A DNA stretch of 23,645 nt. Source: Desulfocicer vacuolatum DSM 3385. Lineage in GTDB: Bacteria; Desulfobacterota; Desulfobacteria; Desulfobacterales; SURF-7. The stretch lies in assembly GCA_945870015.1 (NCBI GenBank), contig CAMBQS010000007.1:1-23645 (forward strand), written 5' to 3'. Position 1 is the stretch's first letter. Each line of letters starts with the position of its first letter. A program made the translations under genes and the position numbers. The notes under the pieces are model-generated. The model searched no databases. It was not told where the DNA came from and saw only the letters and a program-made list of their open reading frames with translations. Below, in pieces: positions 16,202-23,645 of the stretch.

Positions 16202-16234
16202 TTGGAATTTTTTCCAAAACAGAACTGTTTTGGA
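16202..16234. promoter_or_regulatory. palindromic operator-like element upstream of htpG
   Basis: TCCAAAACAG (16213-16222) and CTGTTTTGGA (16225-16234) form a 10-bp perfect inverted repeat around AA. A second inverted repeat, TTGGAA (16202-16207) with TTCCAA (16212-16217), shares the TCCAA bases. It is 60-81 bases before the htpG ATG, has no T-run, and does not match CIRCE. The only -35-like TTGACA in this gap (plus 16297-16302) has a poor -10. Confidence 0.5.
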
Positions 16235-16323
16235 TAAGGCATATGAATAAACATTGAAAATTCAGACCAGACAAAAGATTAGTGCAAATTTGAAATTGTC
16301 AACCCTTTGACACGCTTCCGGAT

Positions 16324-16357
16324 AAAAAAAGAGGCGGCTTTCAAAGCCACCCCTTTT
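16324..16357 (-). terminator. intrinsic terminator of the acyl-CoA dehydrogenase gene
   Basis: A 15-base arm at 16327-16341 pairs with 16343-16357 with two mismatches; the core is GGCTTT against AAAGCC. On the minus strand a run of seven T residues (A run 16324-16330) follows. It lies about 30 bases after the stop codon. Confidence 0.75.
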
Positions 16358-16386
16358 ATAATTATTTACCCTATTGGATATAAATT

Positions 16387-18198
16387 CTATCCATTGAAAG
16401 AGTCGTTCTGCATCTGCATGATGGACGGATCAATCGCAAGAAGGGAATCCATCGTCCCTATTGTGGACGGAAGCATGGAATTTATGTAAAATTGAGCTGT
16501 TTTTATCTGGCCGTCATAAAACGCCGCATCCTTTTTCTTTGCCTGCTCAACCTTACCGGCTGCAACAGAAGCTCTCCATAAAAGTATCCATGCCATAATG
16601 ACATCACCGCATACATTCAAGAATGGAAGTGCGGAAGCAAACGCATCCAGAACTCTTTCAGACATTGCTGTTGCCCCCATGTTCATGGCCACACTACCCA
16701 GTTTGTTTACAGCCGCCTCAAACTTTGTGGCTGTTTCTTCAAGGCCTTTGATCGCTTTTGCTGCGGCTATTGTTTTATTCATTTCAGCAAGCAGATCCAT
16801 AAAAGGTTTGCCTTTTTTCATTCCAAGTTTTCTTCCCAAGAGATCCATTGCCTGGATACCATTGGTTCCCTCATAGATACTCGTAATTTTACAGTCACGG
16901 GCCAACTGTTCCTGGGGATATTCATGGATATATCCATAACCACCATAAACCTGCATTCCCTGAACACATACATCGAATCCTTTTTCGGTGCAGTATGACT
17001 TTACAATCGGGGTCAGGATCTCAATCAGGCACTGATATTTATCTCTATCACTATCGGTTTCGGCAATTTTTGCTTTATCAAAACAATTGCTGGTGAAATA
17101 GATAAGTCCGCGCATCCCGTCAACCAGAGCTTTCATATACAGAAGCTGACGTTTCACATCCGGGTGTTCAATAATGGAAACGCTGGGAGCGTTCGCATCC
17201 ATCATCTGAAGCAGATTTTTGCCCTGTTTTCTTTCTTTGGCATAATTTACAGCATTGATATAGGATGAAGTGGCAAAACCAAATCCTTGAAGTCCGACTC
17301 CAAGACGCGCCTCATTCATCATGAGAAACATTACTTTCATCCCTTTGTTTTCTTCTCCAAGCAAGAAACCGCGGCATTTCCCCTTGCCCCCCAGTGTTAA
17401 GGAACAGGTACTGTTTCCATGGATACCCATTTTTTCCTCAATCCCGGTGCAGACAACGTCATTATCTTGTCCTAAACTGCCATCCTTGTTAACCCAAAGC
17501 TTGGGTACAATAAAAATGGAGATCCCTTTGGTTCCAGCCGGTGCTCCTTCGATTCGGGCCAGAACAGGATGGATAATATTTTCAGTAAGATTTTGTTCCC
17601 CGCCGGAAATAAATATTTTGTTCCCGCTAATGGAATACGTCCCATCATCATTTTTCACGGCACTGGTTGATAAATTCCCGACATCAGAACCGGCTTCCGG
17701 TTCGGTAAGGAGCATGCTTCCTCCCCATTTACCGGTATACATATTTTTTACGAATATTTTTTTTTGTTCATCCGTGCCGAACTCTTCAATCATCTTTGCT
17801 GCGCCATGAGCCAATCCCGGATACATCATCCATGCGCAGTTGGCACCCGTAAAATGCTCACCACAAGCCATGGCAACCGTACTGGGCATTCCCTGGCCAC
17901 CAAATTCAGGATCATCGGTCATGGCAATCCACTCACCTTCGGCAAACAGATCAAAAGGTCTTTTAAATGCTTCCGGAACTGTTACTTTTCCATTCTCGAA
18001 TTTGCACCCTTCATCATCACCAATTTTCATTGTCGGAAGGATTTCTTTTATTGCAAGATTGCGTGCCTCAGAAATGATAAGATCCACAGTTTTCCTATTG
18101 AATTCAGCATATTTTTCATGCTTGCTCAATTCTTCAACATTCAGCATTTCATGTAAAACAAAATCAACATCCCTTCGATCTGAAATCGCCTGTGCCAT
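16387..18198 (-). CDS. long-type acyl-CoA dehydrogenase with C-terminal extension
   Basis: The product (603 residues from the ATG at 18198) is an FAD-dependent acyl-CoA dehydrogenase that forms trans-2-enoyl-CoA and passes electrons to electron-transfer flavoprotein. Counting from an ATG three codons upstream: an all-alpha N-terminal domain, then the FAD/substrate motif LLTEPEAGSDVG (166-177), YSISGNKIFISGG (191-203), and the catalytic glutamate in ITSIYEGTNGIQ (E446). About 150 further residues follow, as in the roughly 600-residue subgroup with an added C-terminal domain; ordinary short-chain enzymes have 380-400. The second ATG is preferred because AAGGAG sits only one base before the first but about ten before the second. 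Substrate length cannot be told; subgroup members handle varied acyl or arylacyl thioesters. The hybrid kinase gene lies upstream with a promoter in the gap. Confidence 0.92.
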   Translation of the reverse strand: MAQAISDRRDVDFVLHEMLNVEELSKHEKYAEFNRKTVDLIISEARNLAIKEILPTMKIGDDEGCKFENGKVTVPEAFKRPFDLFAEGEWIAMTDDPEFGGQGMPSTVAMACGEHFTGANCAWMMYPGLAHGAAKMIEEFGTDEQKKIFVKNMYTGKWGGSMLLTEPEAGSDVGNLSTSAVKNDDGTYSISGNKIFISGGEQNLTENIIHPVLARIEGAPAGTKGISIFIVPKLWVNKDGSLGQDNDVVCTGIEEKMGIHGNSTCSLTLGGKGKCRGFLLGEENKGMKVMFLMMNEARLGVGLQGFGFATSSYINAVNYAKERKQGKNLLQMMDANAPSVSIIEHPDVKRQLLYMKALVDGMRGLIYFTSNCFDKAKIAETDSDRDKYQCLIEILTPIVKSYCTEKGFDVCVQGMQVYGGYGYIHEYPQEQLARDCKITSIYEGTNGIQAMDLLGRKLGMKKGKPFMDLLAEMNKTIAAAKAIKGLEETATKFEAAVNKLGSVAMNMGATAMSERVLDAFASALPFLNVCGDVIMAWILLWRASVAAGKVEQAKKKDAAFYDGQIKTAQFYINSMLPSTIGTMDSLLAIDPSIMQMQNDSFNG

Positions 18199-18242
18199 TT
18201 TTCCCATTCTCCTTCTTGTTTATATTATACAAATTAATTCTT

Positions 18243-18309
18243 CAGGTGAATACCTCAAGAATTTTGAACTATCCGTCAATAATACAAATTGGCTATTTTA
18301 ACAGGTGAA
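18243..18309. repeat. two direct CAGGTGAA boxes
   Basis: The octamer CAGGTGAA occurs at 18243-18250 and 18302-18309, 59 bases apart, in the gap before the acyl-CoA dehydrogenase gene. The second copy sits within the spacer of the proposed promoter, so a regulator-binding role is possible. Chance is also possible for an 8-mer. Confidence 0.3.
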
Positions 18310-18322
18310 ACACAATCGTCAA
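18295..18322 (-). promoter_or_regulatory. sigma-70-type promoter for the acyl-CoA dehydrogenase gene
   Basis: Minus-strand TTGACG (plus 18317-18322) and TAAAAT (plus 18295-18300) are 16 bases apart, each five of six matches, and the -10 is preceded by TGT, an extended -10 feature. A second TATAAT (plus 18224-18229) nearer the gene has only a poor -35. The proposed start gives a leader of about 90 bases. Confidence 0.5.
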
Positions 18323-18385
18323 GTATTTTTCACACAGTCAAAAATTCTATTGATGGAGAAAGGGCTTATTGAAAAAAATAATATC

Positions 18386-20569
18386 TTATTTACATCCGAT
18401 AATGTCACGAATGGATGATGAAAGCTGCTTGATTTTGAATGGCTTTTGAATAAATCCGTTTCCACCTTTTTCCAATATGGTTGAAACCTGATTGTTCATG
18501 CTGCACCCACTGGAAAGGAGAACCTTTGCATCCGGATTGATCTCTTTAATCCTGCTGAATACCCGTCCACCTTCAATATCCGGCATAATGATATCCAGAA
18601 TCACGAGTGAAATTTTTTCTTTTTCCCGATTGTAAACATCGATTCCAATCTTTCCACCCCTTGCAACAATAACCTTATAACCAAGCTTTTTCAGCATTAA
18701 CTGGCACACATCTGCAACCACATCTTCATCATCAATAAGGAGGATCGTTTCAGTTCCGGTAGCAAGCTCTTCAATGCATATCTCTTCTGACGGATTTCGT
18801 TCATCTGTCACAGGAAGGTAAATATCAAATCTTGCACCCTCGCCTTTTTTGCTTTTCACATCAATAAAACCGCCATGGTTTTTCACGATACCAAATGCCG
18901 AGGCAAGCCCCAGTCCAGTCCCCTCTCCCACTTCTTTTGTGGTAAAAAATGGCTCAAAAATTTTTCCCAATATTTTTTCATCAATTCCAGGGCCTGTATC
19001 TGCAATTGAAATTTTTATAAATTTCCTGGTCAAAAGACCTAAAAATATTGCATCGGATTCTGAAAAAGTAACATTTTCGGTTGTCAGATATATATCTCCA
19101 CCGGTTTCCATTGCTTGTGCGGCATTTACGTATATGTTTAACAAAACCAGCTCAATTTGACCCTGGTCCGCTTCAATCGTCCAGATGGATTTTTGATAAC
19201 TGCCATGAATTTTAATTTCCCTTTTGGATTGTCCGAACATTTTTGAAGTGTTTTGGACAATCTCATTGGCATTGATAAGCTTCAGTATAAATTTCCCGCC
19301 TCTTGCAAACCCCAATAACTGCTTTGTCAGGTTTGCCCCGTTTTCAACGCAACGTTCAATACTCTTTAATTCATCATAATTTTTTTGGCTCGACTCTTCA
19401 TCGAGAAAAATAAGAGAAAGATTGCCCTGTATTCCCATTAATAAATTATTGAAATTATGTGCTATGCCTCCGGCTAACGTACCGATTGCATCCATTCGTT
19501 CCGTTTGTTCCATCTTGGACTCCAGTTTTTTCTGATTGGTTATGTCACGCAGGAAGCTTAGGATTGCAGGCCGGCCACTCCAGGAAATAGCCACATCATT
19601 CAGTTCAACCCATAATTCCTCCCTGGCAACGGTAACCAGTCGAAAAGTGCAAATTTCAGGCAGTGTTTCTCCGGAGATTCTTTTTAAATGTCTCTTAATG
19701 ATCAAGGCTCTATCACTTGAATGAATATAATCAAAGTAAGAGGAACTCTCCGGACGGCCGCCGAGATATCGACCAAGCTCACTCGCTTTGGGATTTGGAA
19801 ACAGTACCTTTCCATCCTGAATAATGAAAATGGCATCATTGGCATTTTCCGTCAGCAATCGATATTTTTCTTCAGATTCCCGTAAAGCAGCTTCAATCTT
19901 TTTTCTTTCCGTAATATCCGTAAAAATCGTAATCAGACATTCTTCATCGCCATACATCAGAATTTTTGCTGAAACCAGCACACTAAGAAACGCTCCATCC
20001 TTTTTTCTGCATTTGGTCTCTAAACTGCCAACCTTTTGGTCGTTCTGAAGCGTTCTTTCAAATATATCCCTGTCTGCGGAATCCCCGATAACTTCAATGT
20101 CGGAAATCGTTTGTTTAATAACTTCCTTTTTTGAGAAACCGGTTAAACGGCAAAACGCGTCATTTACATCCAGATATTTTCCATCATGCATACGAATAAT
20201 CGCGATAGAATCGGGCGCTGCTTCAAAGGTTTTCCGATAACGGTCTTCACTTTCACGAAGAGATTTCTCCATGCTTTCACGAGCGGATATATCTTCTTGA
20301 AGACGCTTGTTCGCCGCTTGAATTTCTTTTGTCCTTTCCGAAACTCGATTTTCAAGGTCATTATTTAACTGGTACTGAAACAACCTATAGAGAATCAGTA
20401 TGAAAAGAGTGTCAAACAACAATATTAACACACATAACTGGAATTTCGTGCTCACCAATGATGTGTTGCTCCAAATCAGACTGATAACAATTGAAGATAC
20501 AACCACGGATGTTAATAGCAAACAGAAAGAAATAATACGGAACGTTGAGGCTACGGTTTTATTTTTCAT
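18386..20569 (-). CDS. membrane hybrid histidine kinase (PAS-PAS-HisKA-HATPase-REC)
   Basis: A 727-residue sensor kinase. Two hydrophobic segments (about 10-33 and 44-64) anchor it in the inner membrane with almost no periplasmic loop, so sensing is probably membrane-bound or cytosolic. A coiled coil (70-110) leads to PAS 1 (about 110-225, ending FTDITERKK) and PAS 2 (about 232-348, ending LRDITNQKK). HisKA follows with H-box LAGGIAHNFNNLL (H371), then HATPase_c with N482 (NIYVNAAQAM), DTGPGI (524-529), FEPFFTTK (538-545) and GTGLGLA (550-556). A C-terminal receiver (about 608-725) has D613/D614, phosphoacceptor D659 and K709. All catalytic residues are present. The ATG follows AGG at seven bases. 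No output regulator is adjacent. It could in principle feed the ATPase-less HisKA protein at 4285-5610, which is speculation. Confidence 0.93.
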   Translation of the reverse strand: MKNKTVASTFRIISFCLLLTSVVVSSIVISLIWSNTSLVSTKFQLCVLILLFDTLFILILYRLFQYQLNNDLENRVSERTKEIQAANKRLQEDISARESMEKSLRESEDRYRKTFEAAPDSIAIIRMHDGKYLDVNDAFCRLTGFSKKEVIKQTISDIEVIGDSADRDIFERTLQNDQKVGSLETKCRKKDGAFLSVLVSAKILMYGDEECLITIFTDITERKKIEAALRESEEKYRLLTENANDAIFIIQDGKVLFPNPKASELGRYLGGRPESSSYFDYIHSSDRALIIKRHLKRISGETLPEICTFRLVTVAREELWVELNDVAISWSGRPAILSFLRDITNQKKLESKMEQTERMDAIGTLAGGIAHNFNNLLMGIQGNLSLIFLDEESSQKNYDELKSIERCVENGANLTKQLLGFARGGKFILKLINANEIVQNTSKMFGQSKREIKIHGSYQKSIWTIEADQGQIELVLLNIYVNAAQAMETGGDIYLTTENVTFSESDAIFLGLLTRKFIKISIADTGPGIDEKILGKIFEPFFTTKEVGEGTGLGLASAFGIVKNHGGFIDVKSKKGEGARFDIYLPVTDERNPSEEICIEELATGTETILLIDDEDVVADVCQLMLKKLGYKVIVARGGKIGIDVYNREKEKISLVILDIIMPDIEGGRVFSRIKEINPDAKVLLSSGCSMNNQVSTILEKGGNGFIQKPFKIKQLSSSIRDIIGCK

Positions 20570-20641
20570 ATATACCTATGGTCTGAAATTCATGTTCAAT
20601 CTTTCAGGACTGTTTACAATTGGAAAATAGAGAAATACAAG

Positions 20642-20694
20642 AAAAAACCACATGGAGAAACAAAAATTTTGATCTGCTTCTCCGTGTGGTTTTT
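20642..20694 (-). terminator. intrinsic terminator of the HDOD gene
   Basis: A 17-bp stem (20643-20659 with 20678-20694) with one mismatch encloses an 18-base loop; the core is CCACATGGAGAA against TTCTCCGTGTGG. T-runs flank it on both strands, so it could work in both directions. It separates the HDOD gene from the hybrid kinase gene. Confidence 0.82.
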
Positions 20695-20723
20695 ATTTTT
20701 TCCCAGTTTTTCAAGTGAATCGG

Positions 20724-21773
20724 TTATTGATGAATCTGTTCAGAAACCTTATCAACCGATTCAATCATCTCCTGCATGATTTCCTCCAATTCGCTTTCAG
20801 GTATTGATGTAAACTCAAGGGCTTTCGCTTCAATTTCATAAAACATCGAATCAAATCCAGTACCGATACCGCCTTTCATTGCAAGGACATCGGCAATATG
20901 TATGATATAAGCAAGCTCATTTTGATTGGATTCCGATGGAAAATGGTGATACCGGATGGCAATGCTTTGGCTCTCCGGAATACTCCATTTCTTACATAGA
21001 TCATATGCAATTTCAGCGTGATCAAATCCCAAAATCTTTTTTTCCGCCACCAGATAGGTATTCCCTTCTTTTTTCAGAAAAGAATCGAACTGCGCCTCTC
21101 TTTCTTTTACATATTCATCCAGAATCATTTTTCCGCAATCATGCAACAACCCCGCTGAAAACGCATCATTTTCATGAGTTGGATATTTTTTTCTCGCAAT
21201 TATTTTTGAACCAAAGGCAACCGCAAGGGAGTGTTGCCATAAAGAACCGGCTTCAAGGCCATATCCACTTAAAATATTATCCAGCAGACCTGCTGCTCCG
21301 ACAACACTGATCAGCTCTCCAAGAGCTTCAAATCCCAAAACAACCGAGGCTTGATGAATTGAGGATACCATACCTCGTAATCCATAATAAGCTGAATTCG
21401 CCAGTTTGAGTACACGACCGGCAATCGCCGGATCGGTTTCAATAATTCCCCCCAGGTCTTTGAATGTTGATGACGGGTTTGCCATAATCTCGTTCGCTTT
21501 CATCAGAACCTGCGGAAGGGGGGGAAGATCCGTGACCGACTTCATAATTTTTTTTTTCAGCGCCTGACTGTCAGCGACTCCAATGATTGGAGTATCTGTT
21601 TGCGCGGTATTCAACTTGTCCGGAGCGTTCATCTCTTTCTCGATTTGGCTTAAATCAATACGAATCGTGGTTTTACAGGCTGGACAAGGAAAAGCGATTT
21701 TCTTCTTACCTTCTGGAAATTTTTCCTTCGAAATATTGTAGACCTGAGGGCAATTCGGACATTTAATTTTCAT
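20724..21773 (-). CDS. zinc-ribbon HDOD-domain signalling protein
   Basis: The 349-residue protein begins with a small zinc ribbon (MKIKCPNCPQVYNI, then FPCPACKTTIRID; cysteines 5, 8, 30 and 33), has a variable linker (42-75), and then an HDOD domain (about 78-280) with LPPLPQVLMKANEIM, DPAIAGRVLKLANSAYYG and HDCGKM (H211 and D212). HDOD domains are HD-fold relatives usually thought to bind partners or nucleotides rather than hydrolyse; they occur in chemotaxis, c-di-GMP and stress signalling. Few HD catalytic residues beyond HD are evident. The ATG at 21773 is chosen because the protein then starts exactly at the ribbon; a TTG at 21845 would add 24 atypical residues. A consensus promoter lies upstream and a terminator downstream, so it is a single-gene unit. 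Confidence 0.85.
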   Translation of the reverse strand: MKIKCPNCPQVYNISKEKFPEGKKKIAFPCPACKTTIRIDLSQIEKEMNAPDKLNTAQTDTPIIGVADSQALKKKIMKSVTDLPPLPQVLMKANEIMANPSSTFKDLGGIIETDPAIAGRVLKLANSAYYGLRGMVSSIHQASVVLGFEALGELISVVGAAGLLDNILSGYGLEAGSLWQHSLAVAFGSKIIARKKYPTHENDAFSAGLLHDCGKMILDEYVKEREAQFDSFLKKEGNTYLVAEKKILGFDHAEIAYDLCKKWSIPESQSIAIRYHHFPSESNQNELAYIIHIADVLAMKGGIGTGFDSMFYEIEAKALEFTSIPESELEEIMQEMIESVDKVSEQIHQ

Positions 21774-21948
21774 GATTCTCTTTTCAATAAAAATCGTTAA
21801 AGAATTAGGTGATTTTTCTCCAGCAAGTATAGTGAACAGAGACAATTGATAAGCTTTTGGAAAAAAAACTTTTTAAGATATTTTTTTCGATTATATGCAC
21901 TCTATTAGAAATTGATTTCTGAGTAAAACGTTTCGGTATGATAATTTT

Positions 21949-21978
21949 ATTATATATTATGATACAGATTATTGTCAA
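21949..21978 (-). promoter_or_regulatory. consensus sigma-70 promoter for the HDOD gene
   Basis: On the minus strand a perfect TTGACA (plus 21973-21978) and a perfect TATAAT (plus 21949-21954) stand 18 bases apart, beginning 20 bases after the uvrA stop. The implied start near 21942 leaves a leader of roughly 170 bases before the ATG at 21773. No riboswitch family is recognisable in that leader. Confidence 0.65.
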
Positions 21979-21998
21979 TACGATCATATCCATCGACA

Positions 21999-23645
21999 TT
22001 AATTTGCCAGCACTCTTTTTAAATACTGTCCTGTATAGGATTTTGGATTTTCAACAATCTGTTCCGGAGTTCCGACACCGACCACCTCTCCACCTTTATC
22101 TCCGCCATCCGGTCCCAAATCAATAACGTAATCTGAATATTTGATGACATCCAGATTATGTTCGATAACAATTACCGTATTTCCTGCTTCTACCAATGTT
22201 TCTAAAACCCCGAGCAGCTTTTTGATATCATCGGTATGAAGCCCTGTTGTCGGCTCATCCAGGATATATACCGTTTTCCCTGTACCTTTTTTGCTCAGCT
22301 CCTTCGCCAGTTTTACCCGCTGAGCCTCACCTCCGGATAAAGTTGTAGCGGGTTGACCGATCTTGATATATCCAAGCCCTACATCAAACAGTGTTTGCAA
22401 CTTGGATCTGATATTTCCAATTTTACCCAAAAATACAAGAGATTGATTCACTGTCAGGTCAAGAACCTCGGTAATATTTTTCCCTTTATATTTAATCTCA
22501 AGTGTTTCACGATTATACCGCTTTCCCTTGCAGACATCACAGGCCACATAAATATCCGGCAAAAAATGCATTTCAATTTTTATGATACCATCTCCGCTGC
22601 AAGCTTCACATCGTCCACCCTTGACATTAAAGCTGAAACGGCCGGGCTTGAATCCCCGCATTCTTGCTTCCGGAGTTTTTGCAAAAATCTCACGAATAAA
22701 AGAAAAAATTCCCGTGTATGTTCCTGGATTGGAACGGGGAGTTCTGCCAATGGGAGATTGATCAATATGAATCACCCTGTCAATATGCTCAATGCCCTCC
22801 ACTTTTTCATAACAACCGGCTGAGACCTTTGCATGATAAAGCCTCTGCGAAAGAATACGATACAGGGTTTCCAATACCAGGGTAGACTTTCCCGACCCGG
22901 ATACCCCGGTGACACAATTAAAACACCCTAGTAAGAATTCCACATCAATATGTTTCAGGTTGTTTGCACAGGCACCTTTCAGAACAATTTTTTTACCATT
23001 CCCATTGCGTCTTTTCACCGGCGTTGGGATTTTCATTCTTCCGGATAGATATTTCCCGGTCAATGATTCTGCATGAGTCAGAATCTCTTCCGGAGGGCCT
23101 GAAAATACAACCTGCCCGCCATTCATACCTGCAGCAGGCCCCATATCAACAACATGATCGGCAGCCATGATTGTGTCTTCATCATGCTCCACGACAAGAA
23201 CAGTGTTGCCCAGATCACGCATATTCATCAAGGTCTGGAGAAGTTTCTGGTTATCTTTCTGGTGAAGACCGATACTTGGTTCATCCAATACATATAAAAC
23301 TCCGGTCAGCTTCGACCCGATCTGAGTGGCAAGACGGATTCGCTGACTCTCCCCTCCGGAAAGAGTGGAAGCAGTTCTGTGGATGGTCAGATACGGCAGA
23401 CCGACATCGATTAAAAATCCAAGCCGTTCCGTAATCTCTTTTAAAATTTTTTCAGCAATAACCGCTTTTTTGCCGGACAGTTCCAATTTGTTGAAAAACA
23501 TAAAGGCCTTTTCAACTGTCATGGATGAGATTTCGGATATCGTTAATCCACCTACTTTTACGGAACGGCTGGATTGATTTAAACGGCTTCCGCCACAATC
23601 TGAACAGAGTCTGAAATTCATATATTTCTTGATCTCTTCCCTGAC
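21999..23645 (-). CDS. uvrA: UvrABC excinuclease subunit A, C-terminal part (runs off the right edge)
   Basis: The last 548 codons of uvrA, whose product is the DNA-damage recognition ATPase of nucleotide excision repair. The gene's beginning lies beyond base 23645; codons for VREEIKKY precede the methionine at 23621, so that methionine is internal. Counting from it: the end of the first ATPase module with signature TLSGGESQRIRLA (86-98) and Walker B VLYVLDEPSIGLH (108-120), then the second module with Walker A GVSGSGKST (239-247), zinc finger CEAC...CDVC (338-341 and 361-364), signature TLSGGEAQRVKLA (427-439) and Walker B VYILDEPTTGLH (451-462). About 940 residues are expected for the whole protein, so roughly 40 percent is missing from the window. 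There is no clear terminator after the stop; the HDOD promoter follows at once. Confidence 0.97.
   Translation of the reverse strand, partial: VREEIKKYMNFRLCSDCGGSRLNQSSRSVKVGGLTISEISSMTVEKAFMFFNKLELSGKKAVIAEKILKEITERLGFLIDVGLPYLTIHRTASTLSGGESQRIRLATQIGSKLTGVLYVLDEPSIGLHQKDNQKLLQTLMNMRDLGNTVLVVEHDEDTIMAADHVVDMGPAAGMNGGQVVFSGPPEEILTHAESLTGKYLSGRMKIPTPVKRRNGNGKKIVLKGACANNLKHIDVEFLLGCFNCVTGVSGSGKSTLVLETLYRILSQRLYHAKVSAGCYEKVEGIEHIDRVIHIDQSPIGRTPRSNPGTYTGIFSFIREIFAKTPEARMRGFKPGRFSFNVKGGRCEACSGDGIIKIEMHFLPDIYVACDVCKGKRYNRETLEIKYKGKNITEVLDLTVNQSLVFLGKIGNIRSKLQTLFDVGLGYIKIGQPATTLSGGEAQRVKLAKELSKKGTGKTVYILDEPTTGLHTDDIKKLLGVLETLVEAGNTVIVIEHNLDVIKYSDYVIDLGPDGGDKGGEVVGVGTPEQIVENPKSYTGQYLKRVLAN

Noticed and set aside
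18199..18207. First ATG of the acyl-CoA dehydrogenase frame
   Set aside because: The ribosome site AAGGAG is only one base from it; the ATG three codons later has proper spacing.
21774..21845. TTG start at 21845 for the HDOD protein
   Set aside because: It would add 24 residues before the zinc ribbon; the ATG at 21773 begins exactly at the conserved ribbon.
23619..23621. ATG at 23621 as the start of uvrA
   Set aside because: The frame stays open to the window edge and the preceding codons look like UvrA; the protein would otherwise lack its first ATPase Walker A.

Overview
The window looks like a piece of the chromosome of a strictly anaerobic, sulfate-reducing deltaproteobacterium of the Desulfobacteraceae type (Desulfobacula/Desulfobacter/Desulfobacterium-like). 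This is an inference. It rests on moderate to low GC by eye, on a single-chain pyruvate:ferredoxin oxidoreductase whose cluster cysteines fall almost exactly where they do in Desulfovibrio africanus PFOR, on CODH/ACS and corrinoid accessory genes (CooC-type ATPase, RACo-type activator), on a one-chain class I [4Fe-4S] fumarase, and on the density of PAS/REC/HisKA signalling proteins. Genus cannot be fixed without a search.

Layout. (1) 1-4267, plus strand: the tail of an unidentified reading frame, then a tight four-gene operon: CooC-type nickel-insertion ATPase, PrmA-like methyltransferase, metallo-beta-lactamase-fold hydrolase, and a RACo/DUF4445 ASKHA ATPase that lacks the usual N-terminal [2Fe-2S] domain. 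(2) 4285-5610, minus, converging on that operon: a REC-PAS-HisKA protein with no ATPase domain. (3) 5611-8335: a divergent intergenic region, an orphan PAS-like protein, then about 1.5 kb of gene debris: an antitoxin N-terminus, an integrase-type transposase remnant, an Rpn nuclease N-terminus, a frameshifted small gene, and a possible C-terminal relic of an HTH regulator. (4) 8336-14014, minus: pilZ, class I fumarase and PFOR (nifJ) run in one direction and end in a strong double hairpin/terminator. (5) 14222-16153, minus: htpG with its own terminator and a near-perfect palindrome upstream. (6) 16387-20569, minus: a long acyl-CoA dehydrogenase and, upstream of it, a membrane PAS-PAS hybrid histidine kinase. 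(7) 20724-23645, minus: a zinc-ribbon-HDOD protein with a consensus promoter, and the C-terminal part of uvrA, which runs off the right edge.

How the genes fit together. PFOR makes acetyl-CoA and reduced ferredoxin from pyruvate (or the reverse), fumarase serves the (possibly reversible) TCA cycle, and the acyl-CoA dehydrogenase serves fatty-acid oxidation. The CooC/RACo operon would service a CODH/ACS or another corrinoid methyl-transfer system encoded elsewhere. Together this suits an organism that oxidises organic acids completely or fixes CO2 through Wood-Ljungdahl reactions. The most distinctive parts are the Fe-S-less RACo in its four-gene operon, the HisKA protein without a kinase core, the palindrome before htpG, and the junk region between 6.6 and 8.1 kb. 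I saw no tRNA, rRNA or CRISPR array.
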